A stretch of 64,000 nucleotides of DNA, from NCBI RefSeq assembly GCF_036850765.1, contig NC_089501.1:13058997-13122996 (forward strand). The letters run 5' to 3'. This DNA is from Saccopteryx bilineata (lineage: Eukaryota; Chordata; Mammalia; Chiroptera; Emballonuridae). Positions 1 through 11,776 of this stretch are shown here, piece after piece; position 1 is the stretch's first letter; every line of letters starts with the position of its first letter. The notes beneath the pieces are model-generated. The model saw nothing but the letters and a program-made list of their open reading frames with translations, was not told where the DNA came from and ran no database searches. A program made the position numbers and the translations under genes.

Positions 1-378
1 CATACATGCCTTGACTAGGGGGCTACAGCAAAGCAAGTGACCTCTTGCCAAGCCAGTGACCTTGGGCTCAACCCAGCTACCTTGGGCTCAAGCCAGCAAC
101 CTTGGTCTTCAAGCCAGTGACCTTTGGGCTCAACCCAGCTACCTTGGGCTCAAGCCAGCAACCTTGGTCTTCAAGCCAGTGACCTTTGGGCTCAAGCCAG
201 TGACCATGGGGTCATGTCTATGGTCCCACACTCAAGCCAGCAACCCTGCGCTCAAGCTGGTGAGCCTGCACTCAAGCCTGATGAGCCAGCGCTCAAGCTG
301 GCGACCTTGGGGTTTCGAACCTGGGTTCTCTGCATCCCAGTCCAACGCTCTATCCACTGCACTACTGCCTGGTCAGGC
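1..378 (-). mobile_element. Type A tRNA-SINE, 3' end cut by window edge
   Basis: Antisense copy. The tRNA-like head lies at the right end (CTGGTCAGGC, with B-box complement GGTTTCGAACC near 310). The middle is an expanded array of CTTGGGCTCAAGCCAG-like units, including a near-perfect 61-62 bp tandem duplication over about 56-179. The tail would lie left of position 1. The reading frames here are SINE sequence, not a gene. Confidence 0.9.
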
Positions 379-937
379 AAAGCCCACTTCTTTCTAATTG
401 CAATGAAATTATTCTCAGTCTTGGAACTGGAATAATTTAATTTGGTCTGAAATGGAAACTTTTATTACTCTAATATGCCTTCTATTTTTTAAGCAGAAGA
501 CAGTGCCAGGCTTTGACTGGTCCTAGAAGATGTGGCTTTATTTGTCAAAATCACCATTAAGTTGTCTACATAAAGTTATCCTGTTACTTCCTGTTTCTGC
601 TTCGTGGGAAAAGGACTGCTCTAACTGAGAATGTTAGGAAAGACTCTGGTGGTAGATGCTACATGTAAATGTAATTTAATTTCTCCAGATAGTGTTGAGA
701 CACTTTGGAGGATACTTCCTTCTTTTATTGTCCTTCTATTATTAGAAAAGCCATGATATGAAATATTTGATTGACTATATTCAGAAAATGAGGAAAACTT
801 ATTTTTTCTAATTTTAATTATCTAAAAATTAAAGTAGCGAACGATTGTGAATGTAACTCTTCATTGTAAATGATAGTGAGCCTACGTTTAAATAAGAGAA
901 AGGTCAGTGAGAAGAAAAGATTTAGAAGGGAAAGTAG
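379..937. other. Unassigned AT-rich sequence
   Basis: No open frame with family resemblance and no repeat I recognise. Probably decayed ancient repeat or neutral intergenic DNA. Confidence 0.5.
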
Positions 938-1107
938 TTCTGGCCAGGGAGCTTGGTTGGTTGGAACATTGTCCCAAGCACAGAGGTTGCCAGCTTGATC
1001 CCTGGTCAGAGCATGTACAGGAACAGATTGATGTTCCTGTCTCTGTCTGTTTCTCTCCCTCCTCTTTTTCTCTCACCAAAATCAATCAGTAAAAAAAAAA
1101 AAAAAAA
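938..1107 (+). mobile_element. Type D (VES-like) SINE
   Basis: Diverged tRNA head (CTGGCCAGGGAGCTTGGTTGG), degraded B box, then GATTGATGTTCCTGTCTCTG, a pyrimidine-rich stretch and ATCAATCAGT before a run of about 17 A. This is the classical bat VES layout, and it is older than the A, B and C copies nearby. Confidence 0.8.
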
Positions 1108-1326
1108 CTTAACAGAGGGGAAAGTTGATATGTGTACTTTATGCCATTTTTTTGTTTAAAGGAAAAATTTTTGCTTGGAAGAAGAAACTCTATAGGATTT
1201 TAACCTGCATCAAGTCTCATGTGCTCAAAGTGCTGAAAGTTATTTTACCACACAGGAATAAAATGTGGTTGTTATTTCCCACAGAAAATTGTGCTTTTAA
1301 TAGTAGGAGCACTACTTGTTGAAGGG

Positions 1327-1680
1327 TTTTTTTTTTGTTTTTTTTGTTTGTTTGTTTGTTTTTACAGAGACAGAGAGAGTCAGAGAGAGGGATAGACAGG
1401 GACAGACAGACAGGAACAGAAAGAGATGAGAAGCACCAATCATCAGTTTTTGTTGTAATACCTTAGTTGTTCATTGATTGCTTTCTCATATGTGCCTTGA
1501 CCGTGGGGCTACAGCAGACCGAGTAACCCCTTGCTCAAGCCAGCGACCTTGGGTCTAAGCTGGTGAGCTTTGCTCAAACCAGATGAGCCCATGCTCAAGC
1601 TGGTGACCTTGGGGTCTCTAACCTGGGTCTTCCGCATCCCAGTCTGAAACTCTAGCCACTGCGCCACCTCCTGGTCAGGC
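1327..1680 (-). mobile_element. Type A tRNA-SINE, full length
   Basis: The left end is a T-rich tail followed by ACAGAGACAGAGAGAGTCAG. The right end is the head, CTCCTGGTCAGGC. All modules are present, with one short internal unit array. I could not find a clear TSD. Confidence 0.88.
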
Positions 1681-1832
1681 TTCTTTGTCATTTTAAACCT
1701 GACAATTTAAAAGGATTATGTATGTCTTTTACATGACACAGGTTATCCTGCTAGCCGAAACATTCTCTCTTTAGGCAGATATTATTCTCTAAGACCCCAC
1801 CACAAACCTATCTTGATTTAGAACATGCTTGG

Positions 1833-1956
1833 GCCTGACCTGTGGTGGTGCAGTGGATAAAGCATCGATCTGGAATGCTGAGGTTGCCAGTTCAAAACCC
1901 TGGGATTACCTGGTCAAGGCACATATGGGAGTTGATGCTTCCTGCTCCTCCCCTCT

Positions 1957-1992
<36 letters not shown>

Positions 1993-2057
1993 CTCCTTCT
2001 CTCCTCTCGAAAATGAATAAATAAAGTCTTAAAATTATTTTTTAAAAAATAAATAAT
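1833..2057 (+). mobile_element. Type B tRNA-SINE, full length with TSD
   Basis: Head GCCTGACCTGTGGTGGTGCAG, CACATATGGGAGTTGATGC module, (CT)n tract and A-rich tail. The TSD is agaacatgcttgg at 1820-1832 and agaacgtgcttgg at 2058-2070, differing at one base. Confidence 0.93.
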
Positions 2058-2335
2058 AGAACGTGCTTGGCATTTTATGTCCATTAAATTGTCAAATTTT
2101 GGAAAGGACAAAACAGTAACATTGAAAGGTTAACTAATTTAAAGAGGTTTTACATATATAGCTGCTACATTCCCCCTTTCTTTTCCTGGGCACAACTTTT
2201 CTTAACCACCTTACGACTCATTTATCTTCTTCCTCTGAATTCAATCTACAACTCTTTTTTAAGCTGTGCCATGCAATTTAGCACTTAATAATACTCTTTC
2301 TCTTAGTGACTCTGGATTGTCATACCTTTCAGTGT

Positions 2336-2416
2336 CATCATCCAGTATCCAGCATCCCAGTCTCCCAGCTTCCCAAACTCCCAGCTTCCCAGTATCCAAG
2401 CATTCCAGCATCTTCT
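2336..2416. repeat. Short imperfect tandem array (about 10-bp unit)
   Basis: A run of units close to CAGCTTCCCA / CAGTATCCAG over about 80 bp in otherwise unique sequence (2058-2934 holds nothing else I recognise). It looks like a small degenerate minisatellite. Confidence 0.6.
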
Positions 2417-2934
2417 GATGGGATAGGACCACCGTGCTTCTTCATCTGTACTTAGTATAGCCTGGAGCTGAGATTTGGTAGCTCCCTAATGATATTTGTT
2501 GATTTGAGTAGAATAAAACCTTAAGTGATCTTATCAAAGCTATTAATTGTATCTATACTGGCATTGCATTTTATTTGATGGGAAAATATATATTGGCTAC
2601 ATTTCATATATTACCTTTTTGTACCTTTGGACGATAGGATATATTTGTATAATACTAAGCATTTCTGTGGCAATTGGCAATATATCTCATTGCCCAGAAG
2701 ATAGTCTTATCTTTTTTTAATATGGGTCAGTGATAAAACATTCACAAACCACAAAGTTATTCTCCATCATATCAAGAAATCATAAAATCATCAGGAGTAA
2801 TTTCTCAGGTAGTAAGGAATTTAGCAGAAGTTCAGACACTTTTGTTTTGCAAAAATATTTCTTTTATGGTTATAATTAATGAAAGTTTGGGTTTTTTTAT
2901 TTACTGCTTCTGATGTACAGCCATTGTTGTAAAC

Positions 2935-3112
2935 ACCACTGCATGTGGTGTACTGTTTAGTTCTAATAATAACCTTGTGAGGTAATGCTCTTATCATCTT
3001 TATTTCACTCACTAAAGAACTGAGGCAAAGAGAGACCAAGTCATTTATTAAAAGCGCCATACAAAATGGTAGAACCATGATCTGAGTCCAGGTAGTTTGA
3101 TTGAAGATATCA
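2935..3112 (-). mobile_element. MIR SINE remnant
   Basis: Reads as reverse MIR: ACCTTGTGAGGTAATGCTC, then AAAGAACTGAGGCAAAGAGAG and a diverged lost-B-box side. Ancient and heavily mutated. Confidence 0.7.
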
Positions 3113-4257
3113 TTCTCTCTGTACAAAATGTGAAGTCACTTTCTTAAGACAAGCATAAAACTATCCTCATTTAATGTTAAATTAATACACAATTTTTTGC
3201 CTCCTTCCCTGTTCCCCTAGCCACAGACATATTACTATTTGTTAGGAAATTGTCCCCAAGAATTTTCTTTCTGTTTAAAGGAAAAGCATTTATTCATGAT
3301 TCTTTAATTCAATATTTTCTAAACCCTATCAGACCAAATGTCACTGTTTATAACAGATATTTTCTAAAATAGGCTTTGCTTCCTTGAAATGAAACCCATA
3401 AATAATTTAACTCGCCTATGCACATAAACAGAAAAACATCAATATAATGTCTTGACTCTGATATAAAAGAGACATAAACATAGTTTATAATAGGGTATGT
3501 TTTAATATGTAAAGGCGTTAACATACCCACACTATGAATAACAAAGTAGAAGGTTATACCTGTTGGTACAATCACCATGGATAGAGACTGACAGGTAGCT
3601 CTTACTTGTAGCTCAAATACCATGAATAAAATTACTCTTGGTGATGAGATTTTCTGAATTGGTCACCAATTCAGTTAAATTTTAGAAATGAAAACATTCC
3701 CCTCGATTGCCATGGCCCAGTATTTCTTCCATTATAAGAAATACAGTCGCATTTCTGAAATTAGGATGTCTTATGAGAGCTGTCCGTCAGGACATGGTTG
3801 TAACTATCATTGCCTGAGGATGTGCAAACTTGGTTATTGTTACTGATTTCATTTTTGGACAAACTGATTAAAGACCATCCTCAGCAGGGATGTAACCACT
3901 AGTTATTGTGGTCACAACTTTCCAACAATATCTTTGGAAAGCTCAAAAAAGTACCAACATCAAAACTTACGGTAATTGGTCTCAGTGGACTTCAAAGAAA
4001 ATCCTAAACACAAGAGTTGAGTACTATTTTAAGGAACATAGCATCATCAGAATCCTTGATAGCAGAGAGGATAGTACTGTTTGAAAAAAAACATGAATAT
4101 TGACAACTATGAACCAAAACCTGTTTCAGAAATTTTTCTGAATATGAAGAAGCTTATAAATACCTTAATTTACCTTACTTTTGTTTTTCCTTTTTTATAT
4201 GTTCTATGTGATATTTGATTTATATCTGTCTAAATAAGCGTACAAGAACTCTTTAGA
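3113..4257. other. Unassigned intergenic stretch
   Basis: About 1.1 kb without recognisable coding or repeat content. 3690-4020 may be a decayed ancient element, but I cannot place it. Confidence 0.4.
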
Positions 4258-4446
4258 GCCTGACCTGTGGTGGTGCAGTGGGATAAAGCATAGATTTGGA
4301 ACACTGAGGTCGCCGATTCGAAACCCCAGGCTTACCTGGTCAAGGCACATATGGGAGTTGATGCTTCCTGCTCTGCCCCCTTCTCTCTCTCTCCCTCTTT
4401 CCCTCTTTCTCCTCTCTGAAAATTGAATAAAGTCTTTTTTTTAAAA
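4258..4446 (+). mobile_element. Type B tRNA-SINE with TSD
   Basis: Head GCCTGACCTGTGGTGGTGCAG, intact B box (GATTCGAAACCCC), (CT)n tract and A-rich end. The TSD agaactctttaga lies at 4245-4257 and again from about 4447. Confidence 0.93.
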
Positions 4447-4459
4447 AGAACTCTTTAGA

Positions 4460-5159
4460 GGTAAAGGAAAAATTATGTATAAGAATGTATTATATCATAG
4501 TTTAATTGGCAATGTTTTCTTTTTTCTTGGTGATATTTAAATAATACTATATTTTACAACTGATGAAATTAAATGAAATGCCATAATTCCCTTCCTGGAA
4601 AATTGATTGAATAGTAAAACAATACAAACATTTTGTTTTTATATGTAAAATTATGATAAATTCCAAGCTCAGATAAATAAATACAAGTGGGTTTTCCCTT
4701 TCAGAAGTGGGGCAATTTTTTGTTGATGAGGACTTCATGCATGATATCTAGCATTCCTGACTCTACCTAATGAAAGCCAATAAAACCCCCATTCTTTATA
4801 ATAACCAAAGTACATTTCCACTGATTTCCAGGAGACCCGTAGGGAGGGTTCAGCTCCTGCTGGGACTCTTGTAAATACTTGGTGGGTATGGTATTCCCAT
4901 TGGTTTTTCACTAGATGGAGCAATAGGACTTTAAGAATGTCTAGTCTATGATGGAAGAACTTTGGAATGATCTTTTACTGTAAATAAATTACTCTTATAA
5001 TTTAAATTGAATTGTAATCTTTTATTCCCACTAAGCAATAATTGTTACAAAGTAGTTTTCTCAAACAGGTTTAGGTTTGTTATGATGGCTTCCAATAATC
5101 AAATAAGACCACACAGTATCTCAAATGACCCTGCATACTCCTACAATGTCCCTACCTGT
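4460..5159. other. Unassigned AT-rich stretch
   Basis: No gene or repeat family recognised. The short frames here lack any domain signature. Confidence 0.4.
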
Positions 5160-5350
5160 GTAGACTGGAGTCCTGGACCTGGTTTCAAGTTTGAGCTCTG
5201 CTACTTACCTGTTTGACCTGAAAAAGTCATATCATCCCTCTGAGTCACAATTTTGTCATAAGTGAAATAGATTATACAACATACTTTACAGGCCTATTGA
5301 AAAGATGAAATAAGATTTGGAAAGTGTTTAGCACTATAAGCTATCAATGA
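5160..5350 (+). mobile_element. MIR SINE remnant
   Basis: Forward MIR: CTGGAGTCCTGGACCTGG, GAGCTCTGCTACTTACCTG, a GTCACAATTTTGTCATAAG-type CORE region, then the GCACTATAAGC side. Diverged. Confidence 0.75.
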
Positions 5351-5460
5351 ATAGAAGCTGGTAATTATTTTTTATATTGTTTTATGCTAAAACTCACATT
5401 AAAATTAAACTATTGTACAAGGTATGATCGTATTAAATTTCATTGTAAAACAATTATGTG

Positions 5461-5813
5461 AGGCCCTGACTGTCTCAGAGGTAGAACATCGGCCCAACAT
5501 GTAGAAGTCCTGGGTTCGATTCCCAGTCAGGGCACACAGGAGAAGTGGTCATCTGCTTCTCTACCCCTCCCCCTCTCCCACCTTCCCCCTCCTGCAGTCA
5601 TGGCTCCATTGACTCCCCGTGAATTAACCCCCACCCCCCAGGATAGCTCTGTGGCCTCTGCCTCAGATGCTAAAAATAGCTCGGTTGCTGAGCAAGGCCC
5701 CAGATGGGCAGAGCATTGCCCAGTAGGAGACTTGCCCAGTGGATCCTTGTCTGAGCATATGCAGGAGTCTATCTCTCTGCCTCCCCTGCTCTCAATTTAA
5801 GAGAGAGAAAAAA
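5461..5813 (+). mobile_element. Type C tRNA-SINE, old copy
   Basis: GGCCCTGACTGTCTCAGAGG head with intact B box GGGTTCGATTCCC, then the CATCTGCTTCTC module and the GC-rich body. It is more diverged than other C copies. Imperfect TSD acaattatgtg / gcagttacgtg (two mismatches). Confidence 0.88.
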
Positions 5814-5967
5814 GCAGTTACGTGTTTGGGAGTTCAGAGAAGAAAGACATCCACATGGTCTAGAGTGATCAGTGAAAGTTTCATGGAGTAAACAAGACTT
5901 GTATACTACTATGGGGAAAAGTTGACTAGCTTGAGCAGGGGGTGAGCATGACTGCTGCAGCTAAGAC

Positions 5968-6178
5968 CTGCACTGTCCAACATAGTAGCCACTAGCTACA
6001 TGTGGCTATTTAAATTAATTAAAATCAATAAAATGAAAATTTCAGTTTATCAGTCACACTAACTACATTTTAAGTGCTCAGTAACAACATATGGTTAGTA
6101 GCTACCGTACTGGACGACTTACAACATTTCATCATGGCAGAATGTTCTGTTGAACAATGCTGTTCTAGAAGTAGAGTT
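5968..6178. mobile_element. hAT-Charlie-type MITE remnant
   Basis: Inverted ends: CACTGTCCAACATAGTAGCC-like at the left, and CTACCGTACTGGACGAC followed by GTTGAACAATGCTGTTCTAG at the right. They match the common mammalian hAT MITE whose ends read CAGYRCTGTCCAATA and GTGGCTACCGTATTGGAC. Subfamily name not assigned. Confidence 0.65.
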
Positions 6179-6527
6179 TCTTCGGGTGGTAGAATACTTG
6201 CCAGAACTAAAATGCCATACCACAGAGATAGCAGGTCATTACTTTATGAAAGTATTAAGAAAAAACTTACTTATGAAAATTTATGTTTTTAGCTAGCATG
6301 TTCTTTGAGCAAAAATTGTGTGTGTTTATAATTGGGAGTAAGTACTAGTTATCTACTAGCTCACAAAATATCAAAAAGATAACCCAAATGTTATATTTAT
6401 TTCTTATAAAACAGATTTAAAATAATTTGCAAATGTGTCTGACCAATTACTCTTCAGAGAAAGGAAGCTAAAAAAGTCAAATGCAGGAAATGTTAGCTGA
6501 AAAATTTGTATAATTTTATTAGTCATT

Positions 6528-6713
6528 GATGGATTGATTGATTTTAGAGAGAGGAAACGGGGGGGAGAAAGAGGGAAAGAGAGACATCAAATTGTTGTTC
6601 CACTTATTTAAGCATTCATTGGTTGATTCTTGAATGTGCCCTGACCGGGATTGAACCTGCAACCTTGGTGTATCAGGGCAATGCTCTAGCCAACTGAGCT
6701 ATCTGGCCAGGGC
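6528..6713 (-). mobile_element. Type D (VES-like) SINE with perfect TSD
   Basis: Antisense copy: T-rich tail TGATTGATTTTAGAGAG at the left; head at the right reading (reverse) GCCCTGGCCAGATAGCTCAG with B box GGTTCAATCCC. The 12-bp TSD ttattagtcatt lies at 6516-6527 and 6714-6725. Confidence 0.92.
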
Positions 6714-6978
6714 TTATTAGTCATTTCAATAATCAATAAAATGTATGCTTGGTGAGATAAAACCTTAATGTATTTTTAGTAAGGTAAAACAATTTAAAAT
6801 AAAATGAAAATACTGTTTGTGAAACAATTAATGAAAACAATTACATTGATTTTTTAAAGTCAATGTGAATTATAGTTATTTGTTTGGTACAATACCAAAA
6901 ATCAACAGTCAAGCCATTTAATAAACATCACTTTTATATTTGAAAGCATCTCAAAATCCTGAGATTTAGAAATTTCAA

Positions 6979-7331
6979 CCTGACCTGGTGGTGGCGCAGT
7001 GGATAGAGCATTGAATTGGGATGCTGAGGACCCAAGTTTGAAACCCCAACGTTGCCCGGCTTGAGTGTGGGATCATAGACATCACCCCATGGTGATTGAG
7101 CCCAAAGTTACTGGCTTAAAGCCCAGGGTCACTGGCTTGAGCCCAAGGTTGCTGGCTTGAGCAAGGGGTCACTCGCTCTCCTGGAGTCCCCTCTCCCCCG
7201 ACAAGGCACATATGAGAAAGCAGTCAATGAACAACTAAGGAGCTGCAATGAAAAATGGATGCTTCTCATCTCTCTCCCTTCCTGCCTGCCTGTCCCTTTC
7301 TCTGTCTCTCTGTCTCTCTCACTAAAAAAAA
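6979..7331 (+). mobile_element. Type A SINE, long-array variant
   Basis: Head CCTGACCTGGTGGTGGCGCAG. It carries the additional GGATCATAGACATCACCCCA module and repeated GCTGGCTTGAGCCCAAGG units, then CACATATGAGAAAGCAGTC and the pyrimidine/A tail. Marks a subfamily shared with 32183 and 40258. Confidence 0.9.
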
Positions 7332-7869
7332 GAACCAATTTCATACAGCAGAAAATGTGCCTTTGCATTTTGTATAGTCTGAAGTTTACATGAGCAGCTA
7401 AACATTTTAACAGTATTATGAATTTGTATAGTCACTGTTCATTAAAACTCTAGAGTAGTATATAATCTTACAAAAATGTCAGTAAATTTTTTTGGGTGTG
7501 AGTACAGTCCCAAGGTCAAAGAACCTTTTTAGAACAACCAGACTCTCATAATGGAAAAAAAAAAAACCCTCTTATTTTAAACCAAATTTCATCTAAGTCA
7601 TTTACTACTTTTCACATAAAAAAGTAATTAAGTATGAAAAGTTCATATTATGGTATCTATTGTAACTTGATACTTTGGTTGTCATAACACTTCATCCATT
7701 AGCTGAGAAGTCTGCCTTGTGAATTCTTTGGCTCTAAGACTATATTACAACTTCCTTTGGTTTGTAAGCAAGCCATTCTATGCCACCTGTTTTAAACAAG
7801 TGAAAGGTTGATTTGGAAAGAGACCACCACTCATTCATTTGATCATTAATAGAAATTATCTCATCCCCT
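7332..7869. other. Unassigned stretch
   Basis: AT-rich unique-looking sequence; nothing recognised. Confidence 0.4.
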
Positions 7870-7998
7870 CTATGACATAGGTAGAATTCACCTTATTGTG
7901 AAGATGGGAAATATCAGAGGTCAAATGACTTGCCTAAAGTTACTTAGCTAGTAAGTAATGGAATGTGGATATAAACTCAATTTGCCTGACTTCAAAGC
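7870..7998 (-). mobile_element. MIR SINE remnant
   Basis: Reverse MIR signature: GAAGATGGGAAATATCAGAGG, CAAATGACTTGCCTAAAGTT and AGCTAGTAAGTAATGGAATG. Confidence 0.75.
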
Positions 7999-8275
7999 TT
8001 TCTACTATCATCTGTTGATTTTCTGATTTCTTGAAATCTTTGACAGCGATGGGGGAATCTCCAGGACTGCTGTCTCTTTCCTGATAGTTGCTTTTTTCTG
8101 GGTTTGTGTTTTCATTGCCTGGCACACAGAAAATTCTTGTGTACTGTTGGCTGCATTGATTGAACAATTCCACACTGAAGGGTTAGTTGAACAGCCACAG
8201 GAGCTTTAATATATTAATCTAAACAGAGCATATGGCTTATATGAGACAAGTGCCCTCAGTGGAAGCATTTTTTTA

Positions 8276-8614
8276 AAATTTTTATTTTTTTACAGAGACA
8301 GAGAGAAAGAGAGAGGGATAGATAGGGACAGACAGACAGGAACAGAGAGAGATGAGAAGCATCAATCATTAGTTTTTCATTGCGCATTGCAACACCTTAG
8401 TTGTTCATTGATTGTTTTCTCATATGTGCCTTGACCATGGGCCTCCAGCAGACTGAGTAACCCCTTGCTTGAGCCAGTGACCTTGGGTCCAAGCTGGTGA
8501 TTTTTTGCTCAAACCAGATGAACCCACGCTCAAGTTGGTGACCTTGGGGTCTCGAACCTGGATCTTCTGCAACCCAGTCCGGTGCTCTATCCACTGCGCC
8601 ACTGCCTGGTCAGG
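8276..8614 (-). mobile_element. Type A SINE with TSD
   Basis: Antisense full-length copy, T-rich tail at left and CCTGGTCAGG head at right. The TSD ctcagtggaagcatttttt / ctcagtggaagaatttttt starts at 8255 and 8615. Confidence 0.92.
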
Positions 8615-8937
8615 CTCAGTGGAAGAATTTTTTAAATGTGGGACAGATTTTAAGAATTAATACCTCCTACTACCGCTTATATTTCTAACTTAACATTTCC
8701 AGCTTCTCGGACTTGGGGTTCAGATGTTTCATTTGCTGATGAGTGAACTCAAAGATAGAAGAGCTCTAACAAATAAATATTTAATTAGTTTTTACTATAT
8801 TGAGAAAGAAGTCTTGAAAATAAAAGTTTGTTATCAGAAAATAAAGTTCAGTTTAGACATAATTCTACCTCACTCTGAGAAGAGAGGCAATCTGCATCCC
8901 ATACCATCTACCCAATATGAAGATGGAATTAAGGTTG

Positions 8938-9320
8938 CTAAACTGACCTGGAGATAGATTTTCCTGGGTTATCTGGGTGGGCCCAATATAATCAGAAAGT
9001 ACTTTGAAAATGGAAGAGGGGGGCACCGGAGGTAAGAGTGAGACCATGTGAAGAGCACTCTACCAATATTGCTTGCTCTGAAGATGGAGGAAGAGGGCAC
9101 TTGTTAAGGAATGCGGGCAGGCTCTAGAAGCTAGAAAGGGCAAGGAAGTGGGTGTTCCCCTGAAGGCTCCAGCAAGGAATGCAGACCTGCCGATTCCTTG
9201 AGTGTGGCCCAGTGAAATCCATTTTGGACTTCTGATCTCCAAAACTCTTAAGATATTAAATTTGTGTTGTTTTAAACTACTACGTTTGTAGTCGTTGTCA
9301 CAGCTACTATGGAAAGCTAA
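8938..9320 (+). mobile_element. LTR remnant, ERVL-MaLR / MLT1-like
   Basis: Contains GGGTGGGCCCAATATAATCA, AAGGAATGCGGGCAGGCTC, CATTTTGGACTTCTGATCTC and GTGTTGTTTTAAACTACTA, a pattern known from old mammalian solo LTRs. No internal retroviral sequence adjoins it. Exact subfamily uncertain. Confidence 0.6.
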
Positions 9321-9515
9321 ACAAATATGTAAAGCTTTTATGGCAACACCTGTTCTGATATTTAGTGTTCATGCAATACTGATAGCTAACTCAGTTCCAG
9401 TTTCAAAATTTACAAGAAGCATTTGACTTTTTCTGCATTTCAGAAGTGGACGGGGGGGAAGAGGAGCCATCCTCTTCCACTCTGTCTCTTCATGAACACC
9501 CTTATTAATCACTTA

Positions 9516-9848
9516 CCGTATTTCCCCATGTACAAGATGTCCCCATGTATAAGAAGCACCTTAATTTTGGGACCTGAAATTTGAAAAAAAAAGTATTACA
9601 TAAAGTTATTGAACTCAAGTTTTATCATAAAATTCATACAACTCCTCATCACTGTCAAAATTCCCATCCACTAGCTTGTCCTCATCTGTGTCTGATGATG
9701 AATCACTGTCTTTAACAATGAGTGCAAAACAAGCACGAAAAAGTGGGAAATGCAAGTAAAAAATCTACAACCACTGTATAAGACACATCCAGTTTTTAGA
9801 CCCCAAATTTTTCAAAAAAGGGGGGGTCTTATACATGGGGAAATACAG
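9516..9848 (-). mobile_element. TA-flanked MITE, pogo/Tigger-like
   Basis: A 333-bp element between TA dinucleotides (9514-9515 and 9849-9850). Terminal inverted repeats (TIRs) begin CCGTATTTCCCCATGTA at the left and read CTGTATTTCCCCATGTA from the right. The ends are still very similar, so it is fairly young. It is oriented by the transposase remnant inside it. Confidence 0.85.
9615..9731 (-). pseudogene. Transposase C-terminal tail fragment in MITE
   Basis: Read on the minus strand there is an open frame ending in TGA at 9615-9617, whose last residues include DSDSSSDTDEDK and later NFDSDEELYEFYDKT. An acidic serine/aspartate-rich tail ending in an SDEE-type motif is typical of pogo/Tigger transposases. 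The catalytic DDE core and the DNA-binding region are absent, so this is a non-autonomous deletion derivative that kept the 3' end of the parental gene. The assignment to pogo/Tigger is inferred from the tail composition plus the TA target. A different Tc1/mariner branch is possible. Confidence 0.6.
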
Positions 9849-9850
9849 TA

Positions 9851-11411
9851 ACTCCTGAATAGAACATTTTTTTGCATATCTCAGCCTATATGTATTATCT
9901 TTTCTTCTTTGAAACTTTAGGCATTGTTTGTATATCTATTATGATTTCTTCTTTTGTTTTGAGTTATTTGTGAATTTATTTTACTTATCCCTCATGGTTT
10001 GGAAATAAGTTAAACATGAGGTCAATTTTTATTAGCTTTTTTTATTCCCAAGAGGGTATCAGTTTACATTAAAGTAGGTAATAATTATTAAATAGTATTA
10101 AGTGATAAATATGGGAAAAGAAGTGAAGGCAAGATTTTTCTAATGTGAAGTGAGAATTACAGAGTCATATCTACTCACGTGCCAGTGGCAAAACTTGGTT
10201 TGTAAAGGAGGCAGAGAGAAATTAGTATTTAATGTGGTTTTGTGCTCATCTAAAATTCTAGGGGAAGAAGAGAGGACTGAATGTTGGGGTAAAAAGCAGT
10301 TTCTCCCTCTACTGTTTTTAAGAATAATTTGAGCTTCTTAAAAGTTATCTATAATTATGAGTTTAGAAAGCTATTAAAGAGCAAAATGTCCCAAACGCAT
10401 GGTAAACTAGAAATGTAGGTAAACTCTCATCCTGAAAGGCTGCCTGAATTAAAACAATTATTTCTTGATTTTGAGTCTCATAGAATTTGAGCTTATAAAT
10501 CTTACAACTATTATGACTGAAATGTAAATATATTTGACTATTTGGGGCCAAAAATTTTAAGAATATAAGCTAAATTAGGTCAATTTTATAGAGTCTGCCC
10601 TTCAGAATGTGCTCATTTTTTAATTCCTGGCTTTAATGGCAAGCAGAGTGAAGAAGAAAAAAGCAAAAAATAAAAATGTGTGCTACATTTGTGGGTAGTG
10701 GACAGGTTGGTGGAGGTAAACACAGAGTTCTGAGTATAACTACAAATATGCATTAACTCAAGTTTTGATAGACAACTGATTGGACCTTCATGGATTTTTT
10801 AAGGAAGAAGAAACAAACCAAAATTTTAAGCTGATATAATCTTCTGAGAATGCTATTGTTTTTACTTGGGTGCTTTTCTCTGGTGTTAAGTCATCTAGTT
10901 AATGCAGAAGTACAGCAGCATGTGGTTAAGTTACTTTAGAATGGGTGGATTGCTTCCTTTTTCCTAAATGAGTCATAAGACATTCTAAGCAGAGAGGGCA
11001 TAATCCAAAAATATCTATATAAATTTAGTTATAGATTAGGTATCAATACAGGTATAGAGATAGAAGAGATAAGGACAGGGATAGAGACAAAGACAGAGAT
11101 GAGGGAGTTTCTCTCATTCAACTTTTACCAAAGAAGATCTCCAAAACTTGAATAAAACTGTTCACAACATTGTTTTCTCACCTAAAAGGTCCAAGATAGT
11201 ATTTAAGAGTGCACTTATTATTAATGTTGAAATGGATAATTCCACAACATACTGTGAATTGAAGTTGAGAAAGTATAATTAGTACAGTCTAAAAGAAAGT
11301 TAAACATACTTTGCTATTTTCTGAGACTGCTAGTGTTTTGGTGATGGGCAAGAAAAATGTAGAATATTTGATGGAAAAATAAGTGTGGAATTTTAATAAA
11401 CTGCCAGTCTG
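9851..11411. other. Unassigned intergenic stretch (1.5 kb)
   Basis: AT-rich, no recognisable gene or repeat family. A short purine-rich GATAGA/GACAGG tract at about 11050-11100 is the only low-complexity piece. Confidence 0.4.
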
Positions 11412-11421
11412 CTAATAATTT

Positions 11422-11766
11422 TTTTGTATTTTTTTGAAGTAAGAAGCAAGGAGGCAGAGAGACAGACTCCCACATCTGCCCAGCTGGGATCCACCAGCAT
11501 GCCCACTAGAGGGTGGGGCGTTGCTCCCTTGCAACCAAAGCCATTCTAGTGCCTGAGGCAGAGGCCACAGAGCCATCCTTAGAGCCCAGGGCCAACCTTG
11601 CTCCAATGGAGCCTTGGCTGCAGAGGGGAAGAGAGAGACAGAGGAAGGAGAGGGGGAGGGGTGGAGAAGCAGAGGGGCACTTCTCCTGTGTGCCCTGGCC
11701 AGAAATCAAACCCGGGACTTCCACATGCCAGGCTGACGCTCTACCACTGAGCCAAAGGGCCAGGGC
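11422..11766 (-). mobile_element. Type C SINE with TSD
   Basis: Antisense: TTTTTGTATTTTTTTGAAG tail at left, head at right ending CAGGGCC. The TSD ctaataattt lies at 11412-11421 and 11767-11776. Confidence 0.92.
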
Positions 11767-11776
11767 CTAATAATTT

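Noticed and set aside
5600..5800. Plus-strand frame of 66 codons
   Set aside because: Body of an old type C SINE.
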